Shown here in pieces: positions 5,953 through 13,908 of a stretch of 37,303 bases of DNA. The notes under the pieces were generated by a model. The model was not told the origin of the DNA. It made no database searches and saw only the letters and a program-made list of their open reading frames with translations. Position 1 is the stretch's first letter. The number at the start of each line of letters is the position of its first letter. The stretch covers positions 1 to 37,303 of the forward strand of contig NZ_FKLA01000009.1 in assembly GCF_900078395.1 (NCBI RefSeq), read 5' to 3'. Source of the DNA: Anaerotruncus rubiinfantis (GTDB lineage: Bacteria > Bacillota > Clostridia > Oscillospirales > Ruminococcaceae). A program made the translations under genes and the position numbers.

Positions 5953-6269
5953 GTCCGCAGCAGCTCCGCCAAAATCTGCAGCAATTCCGGCCCCATTTCC
6001 TGATACAGATCAATGCTGCCGCTCCCAATGTTGAGTGTGGCGGTACGTTCCGGAACATTCCGTGGTGGCTGTGGTGCAGGCAGCTCCACAAATGCTGTTG
6101 CGGGGTGAGCTGCTGGTTCTTTCCTGCGGATACCCGACAGGACTTCTCTTTCCCACCGGTAATATGTTGTTGTGGTTACTCCTCGCTGACGGCATCATTC
6201 GCGCACGGATATCCCGCTACTTCGGCACTCCTGCACTTTTGCCTGATGCTTTAACTCATTACCTGTCAT
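5946..6269 (-). pseudogene. tnpA: IS66 TnpA (Orf1) with internal stop
   Basis: From ATG 6269 the frame reads M-T-G-N-E-L-K-H-Q-A-K-V-Q-E, then C-R-S-S-G-I-S-V-R-E, stop, C-R-Q-R-G-V-T-T-T-T-Y-Y-R-W-E, the helix-turn-helix core of IS66 TnpA. The stop (TGA, 6195-6197) replaces the Trp of the conserved V-R-E-W-C, a TGG to TGA change. A short internal deletion is also likely after Q-E, where TnpA normally has more residues. The frame then stays open to 5946 and overlaps tnpB. Confidence 0.8.
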
Positions 6270-6287
6270 CTTTATGCGCCCCTTAAA

Positions 6288-6333
6288 AGAGAATAGTGGT
6301 GGATTGTTTCACAACATCCCACCACTATTCTCT
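6288..6333. repeat. 15-bp perfect inverted repeat; possible terminator
   Basis: AGAGAATAGTGGTGG (6288-6302) is the exact complement of 6319-6333, with a 16-base loop. It lies between the IS66 end and tnpA. Read on the minus strand it is followed by TCTTTTAAGG, so it could terminate transcription entering from the TRAP operon. Confidence 0.6.
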
Positions 6334-6351
6334 CATGCTTGTCTACCCGTT

Positions 6352-6369
6352 GGAGTATTTGACGCTTAC
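6352..6369 (-). repeat. IS66 terminal inverted repeat
   Basis: GTAAGCGTCAAATACTCC on the minus strand has the GTAAGCG tip of IS66-family ends. It sits 83 bases outside the tnpA start and five bases from the neighbouring stop codon. The matching repeat at the other end is absent. Confidence 0.65.
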
Positions 6370-6374
6370 GCAGA

Positions 6375-7184
6375 TTATATAATTACACCACCAGGATAAT
6401 GCGAAAACACTTTCCAATCATGAGCAGGAATTACAGTATCCGCGCGCATATGTAAAGTATCGTACGCTTTGGCGAGCTCTCCTAGGTTCCAGATATTCCC
6501 TCCTGGGCCCAGCCAATTGTGCTCCCAATTCTCATATTTTGGGACAATATCTCCAGCTAAAGCAATAACGGAAGATGCGGTTTCGATAAATACAGCAAGA
6601 CTACCGGGGGTATGCCCGCCCAATTGTAAAAAGTGCACATGCTTGGATATGGTGCCCTTACCGTTAATGGGCTTTATTCTTGCCATTTGAGTGACACATT
6701 CCCGCATTCCCGGATAAAAATGTGGGGCCCATACAGGTGCGGATAGGAAATAAGGGAGATCATCCGCCGGGATCATTAACTGGGCGTTGGGAAAAAGTTG
6801 GTTTCCACCGATATGATCCCAATGCAGATGCGTATTGACCACGATGTCAATGTCGTTTGGTTGTACGCCCAGCTTTTTGAGCTGATCTTCCAGCGGTTCC
6901 AGCGCTTTTAAGTAGTATCGGTCCCCGCGCTCCTTTCGGATACGATGAATCCGGTCGAAATCTCCAACCCCGGAGTCTACGAGAATTTTTGTGCCGTTGT
7001 CATCGATGTAAAAAGCGCAGCCACAGTGCTTGACTCCCTCACTGACAGTCCCGTCACTCCATGTAACCTGTGTTTTTTCCTCGATGGTTTCGAGCATCGG
7101 ACCATGGGTTCCCACATTGTTATATACCGCCGAAGGAGGAATTGCCATTTCGGAAACCGCTAAGATTTGAATTTGGACCGCCAT
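6375..7184 (-). CDS. Metallo-beta-lactamase-fold hydrolase, AHL-lactonase-like
   Basis: The 269-aa protein starts at ATG 7184, seven bases after GGAGG; upstream in-frame codons lack such a site. The metal set is complete: H119-x-H121-x-D123-H124 (THLHWDH), H191 (GGHTPG), D212 (AGDIV) and H255 (PAHDW), the dinuclear-zinc pattern of AiiA-like lactonases. There is no signal peptide, so it acts in the cytoplasm. It is last in an operon with a TRAP transporter and two cupins. I infer hydrolysis of an imported lactone or ester, perhaps a sugar-acid lactone, rather than quorum quenching. The IS66 remnant lies directly behind its stop. Confidence 0.8.
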   Translation of the reverse strand: MAVQIQILAVSEMAIPPSAVYNNVGTHGPMLETIEEKTQVTWSDGTVSEGVKHCGCAFYIDDNGTKILVDSGVGDFDRIHRIRKERGDRYYLKALEPLEDQLKKLGVQPNDIDIVVNTHLHWDHIGGNQLFPNAQLMIPADDLPYFLSAPVWAPHFYPGMRECVTQMARIKPINGKGTISKHVHFLQLGGHTPGSLAVFIETASSVIALAGDIVPKYENWEHNWLGPGGNIWNLGELAKAYDTLHMRADTVIPAHDWKVFSHYPGGVII

Positions 7185-7200
7185 ATACAAACCTCCAAAG

Positions 7201-7545
7201 CTATAATTTCGCTGAGCAAACAATATGCTCCAGGACATCATCACCTGTGTTGCGCAACCCATGCAGAACGCCGCAGGGGATGGGTATGATATCGCCAGCC
7301 TTCACAGGGCGTTCCTCGTCGCCTATGGTCATGATCCCGTGGCCTCTTACAATGTAAAACGCTTCCTCAACGGCATCATGGAGATGGGTGGGTACGAAAC
7401 CGCCGCAGTAATAAATTCCATAGTCTCCGCTGTTAAAAGAGCTGCTGTGAAATTCGGTGCCCTTGACGTAGTTGCAAGATACCCGTCCGGTTTCATCTTC
7501 ATGTTTGGTTTGATGCAGTTTTAAATGTTTTATATTCGCTCCCAT
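7201..7545 (-). CDS. Cupin-domain protein (114 aa)
   Basis: The ATG at 7545 follows AGGGGGA by ten bases; a TTG two codons upstream is an alternative. A single double-stranded beta-helix is indicated by P-T-H-L-H-D-A-V-E-E-A-F-Y-I-V-R-G-H-G (cupin motif 1, with H-x-H and a later Glu) and G-D-I-I-P-I-P-C-G-V-L-H (motif 2), so a metal site is likely. It lies between a second cupin and the MBL gene with gaps of 14-16 bases, so it is co-transcribed. Small cupins in such operons are often isomerases, lyases or epimerases of sugar acids; the reaction is not known. Confidence 0.8.
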   Translation of the reverse strand: MGANIKHLKLHQTKHEDETGRVSCNYVKGTEFHSSSFNSGDYGIYYCGGFVPTHLHDAVEEAFYIVRGHGIMTIGDEERPVKAGDIIPIPCGVLHGLRNTGDDVLEHIVCSAKL

Positions 7546-7559
7546 ATTCAAAATTCCCC

Positions 7560-7847
7560 CTAAGCTTTTGTGTAATAACGAACCAACCTGAGACCGACAT
7601 TCCCAGAGTTATTGAACCAATGATCGTTTCCGGCGGGAATGTAGACACTTGACTGCGGGGAGAGTGAATAAAGATATTCATCTACTTTCAGCGTCCCATA
7701 CCCAGAGATGACGAAATAGCAGGAATCCATATTTTCCAGTGAGAGGTTCGCACCTGTTTCGTTTATTGCGAGCTCGATTTCATCAATGTGCAGCTTTTGA
7801 ATTTGTCCTTGGCTGGGCTGTACCAAATTTTGAATTTTCAAATGCAT
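7560..7847 (-). CDS. Small cupin-like protein (95 aa)
   Basis: The product starts after AAGGAG. It has a cupin fold pattern (Y-F-V-I-S-G-Y-G-T-L-K-V-D-E and S-S-V-Y-I-P-A-G-N-D-H-W-F-N-N), but motif 1 lacks the usual metal-binding H-x-H, so it may bind substrate without metal. It lies 26 bases after dctM and 14 before the next cupin, in one operon. It may form a heteromer with its neighbour, or bind the transported acid. Confidence 0.7.
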   Translation of the reverse strand: MHLKIQNLVQPSQGQIQKLHIDEIELAINETGANLSLENMDSCYFVISGYGTLKVDEYLYSLSPQSSVYIPAGNDHWFNNSGNVGLRLVRYYTKA

Positions 7848-7873
7848 GAACTCCTTTCAAATGGCCTTGCTTC

Positions 7874-9154
7874 CTATCCCAATAATCCTGGCAGCCAGAG
7901 TACCAGTCCTGGAATATAGGTGATTAACAACAATACGATAACGAGGACAACCATAAACGGCGCCAATTCCCGGAAAACTGTGTGCAGGGGTACTTTTGCA
8001 ATTCCTGCCGAAACATAGGTCATCATCCCGAACGGAGGGGTGAGCGTACCAATCATCAAATTGACGACCATCACAACACCTAAATGCACCAGATCGATGC
8101 CAAGTCCCTGCGCCACGGGCAAAATGATCGGTAAGAAGATCAGCATCGTGGCATTGAGTTCCATAAAGCACCCAAGAATTAAGAACAAAATATTGAACAC
8201 CATCAGCATGACATATGGGTTTTGGCTAAAAGAGAGCAGTCCTTCGGTTAGCCTGATCGGGATTTGTTCTGCGGTCAGCACAAACCCAAACAGGGTTGCC
8301 GCTCCAATGATAAAACAGACGATTGCCGTATTGGCGGCCGTATTTATGAGGATTTGCTTCATATCTGTGAGTTTAATGGTGTGGTAAAACAAAAAACCCA
8401 ATAGAAATGCATAGACAGCGGCCACCGAAGCCGCCTCCGTCGGGGTAAAAAAACCGCTGTAGATGCCGCCCAACAGGATGATTGGCGCCATCAATCCGGG
8501 AATTGCCTTAATGAAGCTTATCCAGACTTCACGCAGATCAATTCTCTCGTTTCGGGGATAGCTGCGGCGTTTGGCAGTCCAGTAGCAGATGGCCATCATG
8601 GCTCCACCCATCAGGATACCGGGGATTGCCCCTCCCAGGAAAAGCCTTCCGATCGACGCGCCGGCGATGGAAGAATAGACCACCATGGGGATACTGGGGG
8701 GAATGATAGGCCCTATGATTGAAGATGCCGCTGTGATTGCTGCGGAAAAGGGCTTATCATACCCGTCGTCCGTCATGGCCTTGATTTCCATTGTCCCCAA
8801 TCCTGCGGCATCGGCGGCGGACGAACCGGACATTCCCGCAAACAGCATACTTGCCAGAACATTGGTGTGCGCCATACCACCGGGAATCCATCCCACAATT
8901 GAATTTGCAAACCGGAACAGGTAGGTTGTTATACCACAGTGGTTCATCAATTCCGCGGCAAGGATGAACATTGGTATTGCCATCAGCAAAAAACTGTCCA
9001 TCCCGGCAACGGATTTGCGCGCCACCAAGGTCAGCTGTTCACCGGACAGAATCAGGTAGGTGGTGGAGGAGAGCAGTAAGGAGGACCATATCGGAGCCTT
9101 GAATAGGAACAGGACGATTAATACCAGGATAAAAGCGGCCAAAGGCAGGCTCAT
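7874..9154 (-). CDS. dctM: TRAP transporter large permease, DctM
   Basis: The 426-aa protein is strongly hydrophobic, with about 12 predicted membrane helices and the DctM signatures M-S-G-S-S-A-A-D-A-A-G-L-G and I-G-P-I-I-P-P-S-I-P-M-V-V-Y. It starts at ATG 9154, overlapping the stop of dctQ by four bases (ATGA) with AAAGGAGG upstream. DctM is the transport channel of tripartite ATP-independent periplasmic transporters, which use an ion gradient and a binding protein to import organic acids. Length is normal for the family. Confidence 0.95.
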   Translation of the reverse strand: MSLPLAAFILVLIVLFLFKAPIWSSLLLSSTTYLILSGEQLTLVARKSVAGMDSFLLMAIPMFILAAELMNHCGITTYLFRFANSIVGWIPGGMAHTNVLASMLFAGMSGSSAADAAGLGTMEIKAMTDDGYDKPFSAAITAASSIIGPIIPPSIPMVVYSSIAGASIGRLFLGGAIPGILMGGAMMAICYWTAKRRSYPRNERIDLREVWISFIKAIPGLMAPIILLGGIYSGFFTPTEAASVAAVYAFLLGFLFYHTIKLTDMKQILINTAANTAIVCFIIGAATLFGFVLTAEQIPIRLTEGLLSFSQNPYVMLMVFNILFLILGCFMELNATMLIFLPIILPVAQGLGIDLVHLGVVMVVNLMIGTLTPPFGMMTYVSAGIAKVPLHTVFRELAPFMVVLVIVLLLITYIPGLVLWLPGLLG

Positions 9155-9663
9155 ATGGGTGCGCCTCCTTTCCTGGTCAGCTCACTGGCTGCTTCCATAC
9201 AGTCCCCTAAAAAGGCGACGATCATAGCGCATAGACCGGCCAAATACCCAAGATGAGGCAATCCCGACGGCCAGGAAAGGGCTGCTGAGGGGATCGTGTT
9301 CATACTCTGGACCAATCGCATTGTTGGCGGCAGCAGCAAAAAGAAAAATAATACGATGACGATATTTGTCAGAATTCGGACAATATTCTGCAATCGCGGA
9401 GACATCAGCCTGGAAACAAGAAAATCGAACTGGATCTGGTTTTTCATCTGGATTGCAATTGCACAACCCAAACAGTTGAGCCAGACGAATAAAAGCCGGG
9501 TAAATTCTTCGGTCCAGGACAATGGGGAAGAAAATATTTTCCGGCAGATAATCTGGAGGAAGGTTGCCCCAACGATTAGAATCAGAAGGATACAACACAC
9601 TACGCGGCAAATCCGGTTGACAAAGTGTGCTGTGCGCATAAGAGCGTTTACGATTTTATTCAT
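9151..9663 (-). CDS. dctQ: TRAP transporter small permease, DctQ
   Basis: The 170-aa protein begins at ATG 9663, eight bases after GAGG, giving a start close to the family's usual position. Four membrane helices are predicted, with the DctQ core L-S-W-T-E-E-F-T-R-L-L-F-V-W-L-N-C-L-G. It links the binding protein to the large permease. It ends in an ATGA overlap with dctM and begins ten bases after dctP, so the three subunits are translated together. Confidence 0.9.
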   Translation of the reverse strand: MNKIVNALMRTAHFVNRICRVVCCILLILIVGATFLQIICRKIFSSPLSWTEEFTRLLFVWLNCLGCAIAIQMKNQIQFDFLVSRLMSPRLQNIVRILTNIVIVLFFFLLLPPTMRLVQSMNTIPSAALSWPSGLPHLGYLAGLCAMIVAFLGDCMEAASELTRKGGAPI

Positions 9664-9673
9664 TCCCGCGACC

Positions 9674-10756
9674 TCATTCCTGATAGGACTGCACTCCTTC
9701 ATAATAACCTTCGCCCCATTCGGAGTCGAAGTTTTCGGTCATATATTTTGTCGCCGCCGCTCGGAATGCCTCCACGTCAGGCGTATGTACGGTGACGCCT
9801 TCCGCTTCCAATTTTGCTACCAGATCGGATTCCTGCTGGAGGGCGATTTCCTTCTCATATTCGCCGGCTTCTTTGACGCATTGTACAATCAAATCCTGAT
9901 CCTCTTTTGACAGTCCCTGCCAAAACGCGTCGTTGACCATAACCGTATTAAAATTATAATTGTGGCCGGTCATGATGATGTACTTCTGAACTTCCTGGAA
10001 TTTGTTCTGATAGATGGTGGGCAGAGGATTCTCCTGCGCGTCAATCACACCTGTTTTAAGTGACAGATAGACCTCCGAAAGGCTGATTGGCGTGGGGCTC
10101 GCGCCGAGCGCATTGCCATTGGCAATATAAAGCGGTCCATCCGGCACGCGCATTTTGACGCCCTTTAAATCGGCGGGGGTATCAATCTGTTTGTTGGTGC
10201 TGATGTGCCGCGTTCCATAGTACCACACATCGATTACCCGTATACCGCGGGATTCAAGAAGCTCAGCGAACATTTCCTGCCCAATTTCCCCAGTCATAAC
10301 AGACATCATATGATCGATGTCCCGGAACGCGTAGACTGCTTCACTCACCAAAAATTTTGGGGCCCACTGCGCAAGAAATCCGCCGCCTTCATTTCCCATT
10401 TGGTTGGTGCCTTCTACCAGCATCCCCATAATCTCATTGTTATTCCCAAGTTGAGAGCTGGGGAACAGGTTAACGGTAATTCTCCCATCGGATCTGCTTT
10501 CCACGAGTTCTTTAAACTTCGCAGTGCCTTGATTAAAGGGGAGATCGGGCGCGAAAACGTTACCCCAGCGAATTTCAATTGGCTCTTGGGCGGCTGGGGC
10601 ATTCTGGCCGGGATCCGACGCCACGGACGAAGAGATTGGCGTGGTGTCGGGGGAGGGATCAGTGCTTTGTGTTGCGTTATTGGAGGAGCAAGCTGATAAC
10701 AGGGTAATACAGGTGAAAAGCGAAAGGACTTTGATTTTGAAACTACTGTTTGCCAT
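9674..10756 (-). CDS. dctP: TRAP transporter substrate-binding lipoprotein, DctP
   Basis: The 360-aa protein starts at ATG 10756, eight bases after AGGAG. A signal peptide ends in a lipobox (L-L-S-A-C23), so it is tethered outside the membrane, as expected in a Gram-positive cell. A Ser/Thr/Pro linker precedes the DctP fold. Family blocks are visible: P-A-D-L-K-G-V-K-M-R-V-P, and L-S-E-V-Y-L-S-L-K-T-G-V-I-D-A-Q-E-N-P, which includes the carboxylate-binding region. The ligand is probably an organic acid. First gene of the operon, driven by the promoter at 10820-10848. Confidence 0.92.
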   Translation of the reverse strand: MANSSFKIKVLSLFTCITLLSACSSNNATQSTDPSPDTTPISSSVASDPGQNAPAAQEPIEIRWGNVFAPDLPFNQGTAKFKELVESRSDGRITVNLFPSSQLGNNNEIMGMLVEGTNQMGNEGGGFLAQWAPKFLVSEAVYAFRDIDHMMSVMTGEIGQEMFAELLESRGIRVIDVWYYGTRHISTNKQIDTPADLKGVKMRVPDGPLYIANGNALGASPTPISLSEVYLSLKTGVIDAQENPLPTIYQNKFQEVQKYIIMTGHNYNFNTVMVNDAFWQGLSKEDQDLIVQCVKEAGEYEKEIALQQESDLVAKLEAEGVTVHTPDVEAFRAAATKYMTENFDSEWGEGYYEGVQSYQE

Positions 10757-10778
10757 AGTAAACACTCCTTTTCTTTTT

Positions 10779-10848
10779 TTAGATTCTAAATTTTAAATCT
10801 AAAATCTAATCTTGACTTTAATATAGCAATAATTTACAATGATGTCAA
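10779..10848. promoter_or_regulatory. Overlapping divergent promoters and GntR operator
   Basis: Plus strand: TTGACT (10812-10817), 17 bases, TACAAT (10835-10840), for the GntR gene. Minus strand: TTGACA (10843-10848), 17 bases, TATATT (10820-10825), for dctP. The two face each other and overlap. Beside them TTAGATT (10779-10785) is the inverted partner of AAATCTAA (10795-10802), which is repeated at 10802-10809. This is the probable binding site of the GntR protein, placed in the dctP leader. Confidence 0.8.
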
Positions 10849-10872
10849 GACACTTTTAAGGAGGAACTTTCG

Positions 10873-11631
10873 ATGAGTAACATTGATAGCCCCTACCTGT
10901 TGGTGGATCTTGCTTATCGTGCGATAAAGGACGACATTTTGACAAAACAACTTGTGCCCGGAAAAAAAATCGTAGTACATGATTTGTCACAACGCTACCA
11001 GATCAGCGAGACTCCCATTAAACAGGCACTAAACCGGCTGATTACAGAAGGGCTTGTAGAAAGCATCCCAAGACGTGGCGTGACCATCAAAAAGCTTACA
11101 TTAAAAGGCTTGCGCGATATGATGCAAGCCCGGAGAATGATAGAGTTGTTTGCGGTTCCACAAATTTTGCAAAAGGCGAAGGAGGAACCGCAGTTTGTTG
11201 ATATATTAAATGAGAATACGTGCCAACTCGAAGAGTCTTTGAAAACTGCAAGCGCGAGCGATTATTATGCAAAACAAAACCAATTGGATACCCAATTTCA
11301 TGTCTTGCTGGTGGGGACTTTAGAGAATGAAAAAATATCAGAGATTTACAGCCATCTAGGTACACATCTTGTGGTATTTTATCTTTATGGCGTCAAACAG
11401 ATGGAACGGTTTTTGGAAAGCTTGGAGGAACATAAAGAAATTCTTCGTGCTGTCCGTAACCTCGATCGAAAGGAATTGGAGGAGGCGCTTCTTCACCATT
11501 TAGATATGACGGAAGCAGATTCACAAAAAAATTTAACGCAAGTCCTAAAAAATTGCAGCGTATTTGATCCGGATAAAATTAGCTGTACAGGTAAATATCC
11601 ACCTGCATTGTCCGTTTCCCCTCGATCTTAA
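10873..11631 (+). CDS. GntR/FCD-family regulator with replaced C-terminal tail
   Basis: The start lies eight bases after AGGAGG. An N-terminal winged helix (about residues 10-75; Y-Q-I-S-E-T-P-I-K-Q-A-L-N-R-L) is followed by an all-helical FCD effector domain (about 80-225) with likely ligands D and H in Q-L-D-T-Q-F-H and later His residues. It probably represses the TRAP operon until the transported acid binds. The last 18 residues or so (from S-C-T-G-K-Y-P-P) are antisense to the 3' end of the serine recombinase, so a transposon end has replaced the natural terminus. The core domains look intact. Confidence 0.88.
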   Translation: MSNIDSPYLLVDLAYRAIKDDILTKQLVPGKKIVVHDLSQRYQISETPIKQALNRLITEGLVESIPRRGVTIKKLTLKGLRDMMQARRMIELFAVPQILQKAKEEPQFVDILNENTCQLEESLKTASASDYYAKQNQLDTQFHVLLVGTLENEKISEIYSHLGTHLVVFYLYGVKQMERFLESLEEHKEILRAVRNLDRKELEEALLHHLDMTEADSQKNLTQVLKNCSVFDPDKISCTGKYPPALSVSPRS

Positions 11632-13162
11632 CAGCTTCATGGACAACTACCTTTTCGATAAACTCATTCAAAAGGGTGGGCGTGCGTTCCGTAAACTCAG
11701 TGTGCCGCTTTACCAGTTCTAAAAATCGATCGGCTCTCACACTATCGGTATTGTAGCGGTCAATCTCGGCTTGTAACCTCTCAATCTCTCTATCAAGATT
11801 TTTCTGTTCGGTATCATAGCCCGTCAAGAGTTCCAAAAAATGGTTTTCGGGGATTTTGTCTGCGGCATAGCTTTCATACAGCTTTTTAATCAGACGGCTG
11901 ATTTCCTCCCGGCGGCGTTTGCTCTTTGTCAGCTTCTTTCGGTTTTCCTTTACTTCCGTTTCCTGTTGTAATTCCGCTTCTTCCCGTACCCGCTGGATAA
12001 AGGCGGCTTCATTTTCAAGGGCATATTTGCTCACCCGCTTTATCGCGTCCAGTATCAGCTTTTCTACCACTACCACGCGGATATAGTGGCAGGTGCAGGA
12101 TTTGGAATAGTGGCGGTAATTGGAACACACATACTCATGGTGGGGTTGGTCGGAGCGCCCTGTGTTTCCTCTCTTGTGGTACATCTTTGCGCCGCAATCC
12201 TCGCAGTAGAGGATACCTGTTAGGGGATTTGTTTCCCTGTCCAACTTGTAAACTCTGCGCTTTGTTCCCCGTAACCGCTGTACGATATTCCATGTTTCCT
12301 CGTCAACGATCTGCGGGTGCGCGTCTTTGAATACACGCCTGTTTTCGGGTGTGGGCTTGCGCTTCTTGGATTTATAGCTCTCCGTCCCTGTCTTGTTTAA
12401 GATTTTCCAGCCCATATATTTCTCTTTTTTGAGGATATTGATGATGGTGGTATTCGACCATTTATACGGGTCAGCGTTATGCGTCCCGTGGCTCGCCTTT
12501 TCCCCGATATGCTTCCAATGAGCGTTGGGGGTCATGACCTGTTCGGCAGTCAGTTCCTCCGCAATTTTGGCAATGTTCTTTCCCGCAATGACGCTCAGGA
12601 ATATCCGTTTTACGATGGGGGCTGCTTCTTCATCTATGATCCAGTTCTGGTGGTCTTGCGGGTCGTGCAGATACCCATAGGGGAGTGCCCCTGTTACATG
12701 GTTTCCCGCCGCTGTCCTTGCTCCGAATATCGCCCGTATTTTAAGGCTTGTATCTCTGGCGTGTCACTCCGCAAGGATATTGCGGAAGGGCATAAAATCA
12801 TCCTCGCCTTTGGCAGTATCTATGCCCTCCGCAACGGCAATTAGGCGCACATTCATTTCCCGAAGCTGCTCTAAAAACAAGCCTACATGCAGATGGTCGC
12901 GTCCCAGACGGCTCATGTCTTTGATGAGGACTTGCCCCACGCCGCCGCACTCAATATCCTTCATCATCTGTAAAAAGCCCTGTCTGTCCCATCTTGTCCC
13001 ACTCCATCCGTCATCTGTACGGTGGGCAAAGTGGGTAAAGCCGTTCCGAAGCGCGTATTCCTCCAGATAAGCTTTTTGATTCTCAATGGACAGAGATTCA
13101 TTTTCCCGTCCGTCCTCATGGCTCAAACGCTCATACAAAAGTGTCAGTTTTTCGCTGCTCAT
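11579..13162 (-). pseudogene. Large serine recombinase with in-frame TGA
   Basis: From ATG 13162 (after GAGG) the frame covers 527 sense codons, the normal size of TndX/TnpX-type recombinases, interrupted once by TGA at 12764-12766 (codon 133). Before it is the resolvase domain: catalytic S14 (Y-E-R-L-S-H-E-D), S-L-S-I-E-N-Q, D-M-S-R-L-G-R-D. After it, in the same frame, come W-N-I-V-Q-R-L-R, a zinc ribbon (C-E-D-C ... C-S-N-Y), coiled coil and a DUF4368-like end. The TGA replaces the Trp expected in L-A-E-W-H-A-R. Otherwise intact, so inactivation looks recent. Confidence 0.85.
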
Positions 13163-13208
13163 GCTTTCCTCTTTCCGGCTTTCTGCTCCCTTTGCGGCAC
13201 ACATCAGG

Positions 13209-13379
13209 TCAGGCAGTTTTCTTCACCTCGCTTTCAATAAGACGCATGATCTTGTCCTCGAATGTTTCCTTGCCCGTCTTGCTAAAATGGACGGACACAA
13301 GGTAGGTGGTAGAACTGATACGCTCTGAGAACTGTTCCTCTTCGCTTTTGACTTTCTTGCCCCTGCTCACGTATTTCAT
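13209..13379 (-). CDS. tnpW: Transposon-encoded TnpW-family protein
   Basis: The 56-aa protein starts nine bases after AAAGGAG. It is basic at the N-terminus (M-K-Y-V-S-R-G-K-K-V), then S-T-T-Y-L-V-S-V-H-F-S and T-F-E-D-K-I-M-R-L-I, as in TnpW proteins found next to serine recombinases in Clostridia elements. The recombinase begins 46 bases after its stop, so the two are probably co-transcribed. Function is unproven; a helper role in excision or regulation has been suggested by position only. Confidence 0.8.
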   Translation of the reverse strand: MKYVSRGKKVKSEEEQFSERISSTTYLVSVHFSKTGKETFEDKIMRLIESEVKKTA

Positions 13380-13908
13380 GCGGCTGCTCCTTTCCGCATT
13401 GAAGTTTGCAACTGGTTGGTGTAGAATATGACAAAACTCCTTTCTGATTTTCTAAACGGGCAATCTGGCGGTTGCGTCCTCCCACATTGCCCCCTCACGA
13501 ATAGGAGAAATACAGGGTGCAAAGCGGAACTGTTTTCAAAATCTTTTTGTGCCGCAAATGGCTCTTTCGCCTGTGTTTTTCGGGTTGCCCCCGTTCTTTT
13601 ATGATATAGACCTTTCTGTCTTCGTCCGGGTGCAGGGGCTTGTCTGCGCAGGCTTTCGAGCTTAACCCGCCAACTGTGGCTTTTCGTTCCTTGCCATCGA
13701 CGGCGCTTTATCCGGTCAACGCCTAAACGGAGAGCCGTTTGCGGGGGCTCTGGGCCGTCGAGTTAAGGACTGGGTGGCTTTAAGCATCTAGGGCGCTGCC
13801 CGTTTCAATCTCCCTTATCCATTCCCAGCTTTACGCGGCATTCTTGGCTTCGGCTTTCGCCTACTTTCGTCTGCCTTCCCTTAACTTCTGTCTATATTAT
13901 ACACCACT
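13380..13908. other. Leader region upstream of tnpW; no confident gene
   Basis: No ORF with both a start and a plausible family was found. On the minus strand an 11-codon ORF (13452-13487) follows GAGGGGGC at close range and could be a leader peptide. A longer minus-strand frame without a standard start runs through about 13400-13720. TATAAT on the minus strand near 13895 may be the -10 of a promoter for tnpW and the recombinase. The region could be a structured leader RNA. Confidence 0.4.

Larger units (their letters stand above)
5685..6369 (-). mobile_element. IS66-family remnant (IR, tnpA, partial tnpB; no tnpC)
   Basis: One terminal inverted repeat is present: on the minus strand GTAAGCGTCAAATACTCC (6369 to 6352), matching the GTAAGCG start of IS66 ends. 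Inside are tnpA, with an in-frame stop, and the first three quarters of tnpB. The transposase tnpC and the other end are missing; IS66 similarity stops near 5685. The IR lies five bases from the stop codon of the metallo-beta-lactamase gene, so the element landed right behind that operon and may have displaced its terminator. Confidence 0.8.
11579..13908. mobile_element. Serine-recombinase transposon remnant (Tn4451/Tn1549-like)
   Basis: A large serine recombinase and tnpW, in the order typical of the recombination end of Tn4451/Tn1549-type elements, abut the 3' end of the GntR gene. The left limit is near 11579; the right limit is not visible, and the 13908 given here is only where the AT-rich repeat region begins. 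No conjugation genes are seen, so it is a deletion derivative, or the recombinase end of an element fused with the module to its right. Confidence 0.6.

Noticed and set aside
6195..12766. Alternative genetic code (UGA = Trp)
   Set aside because: TGG encodes Trp in the same genes and TGA ends many intact genes here, including dctQ, the DppB-like permease and hyuA-adjacent genes, so wholesale recoding is unlikely; only occasional read-through remains possible.
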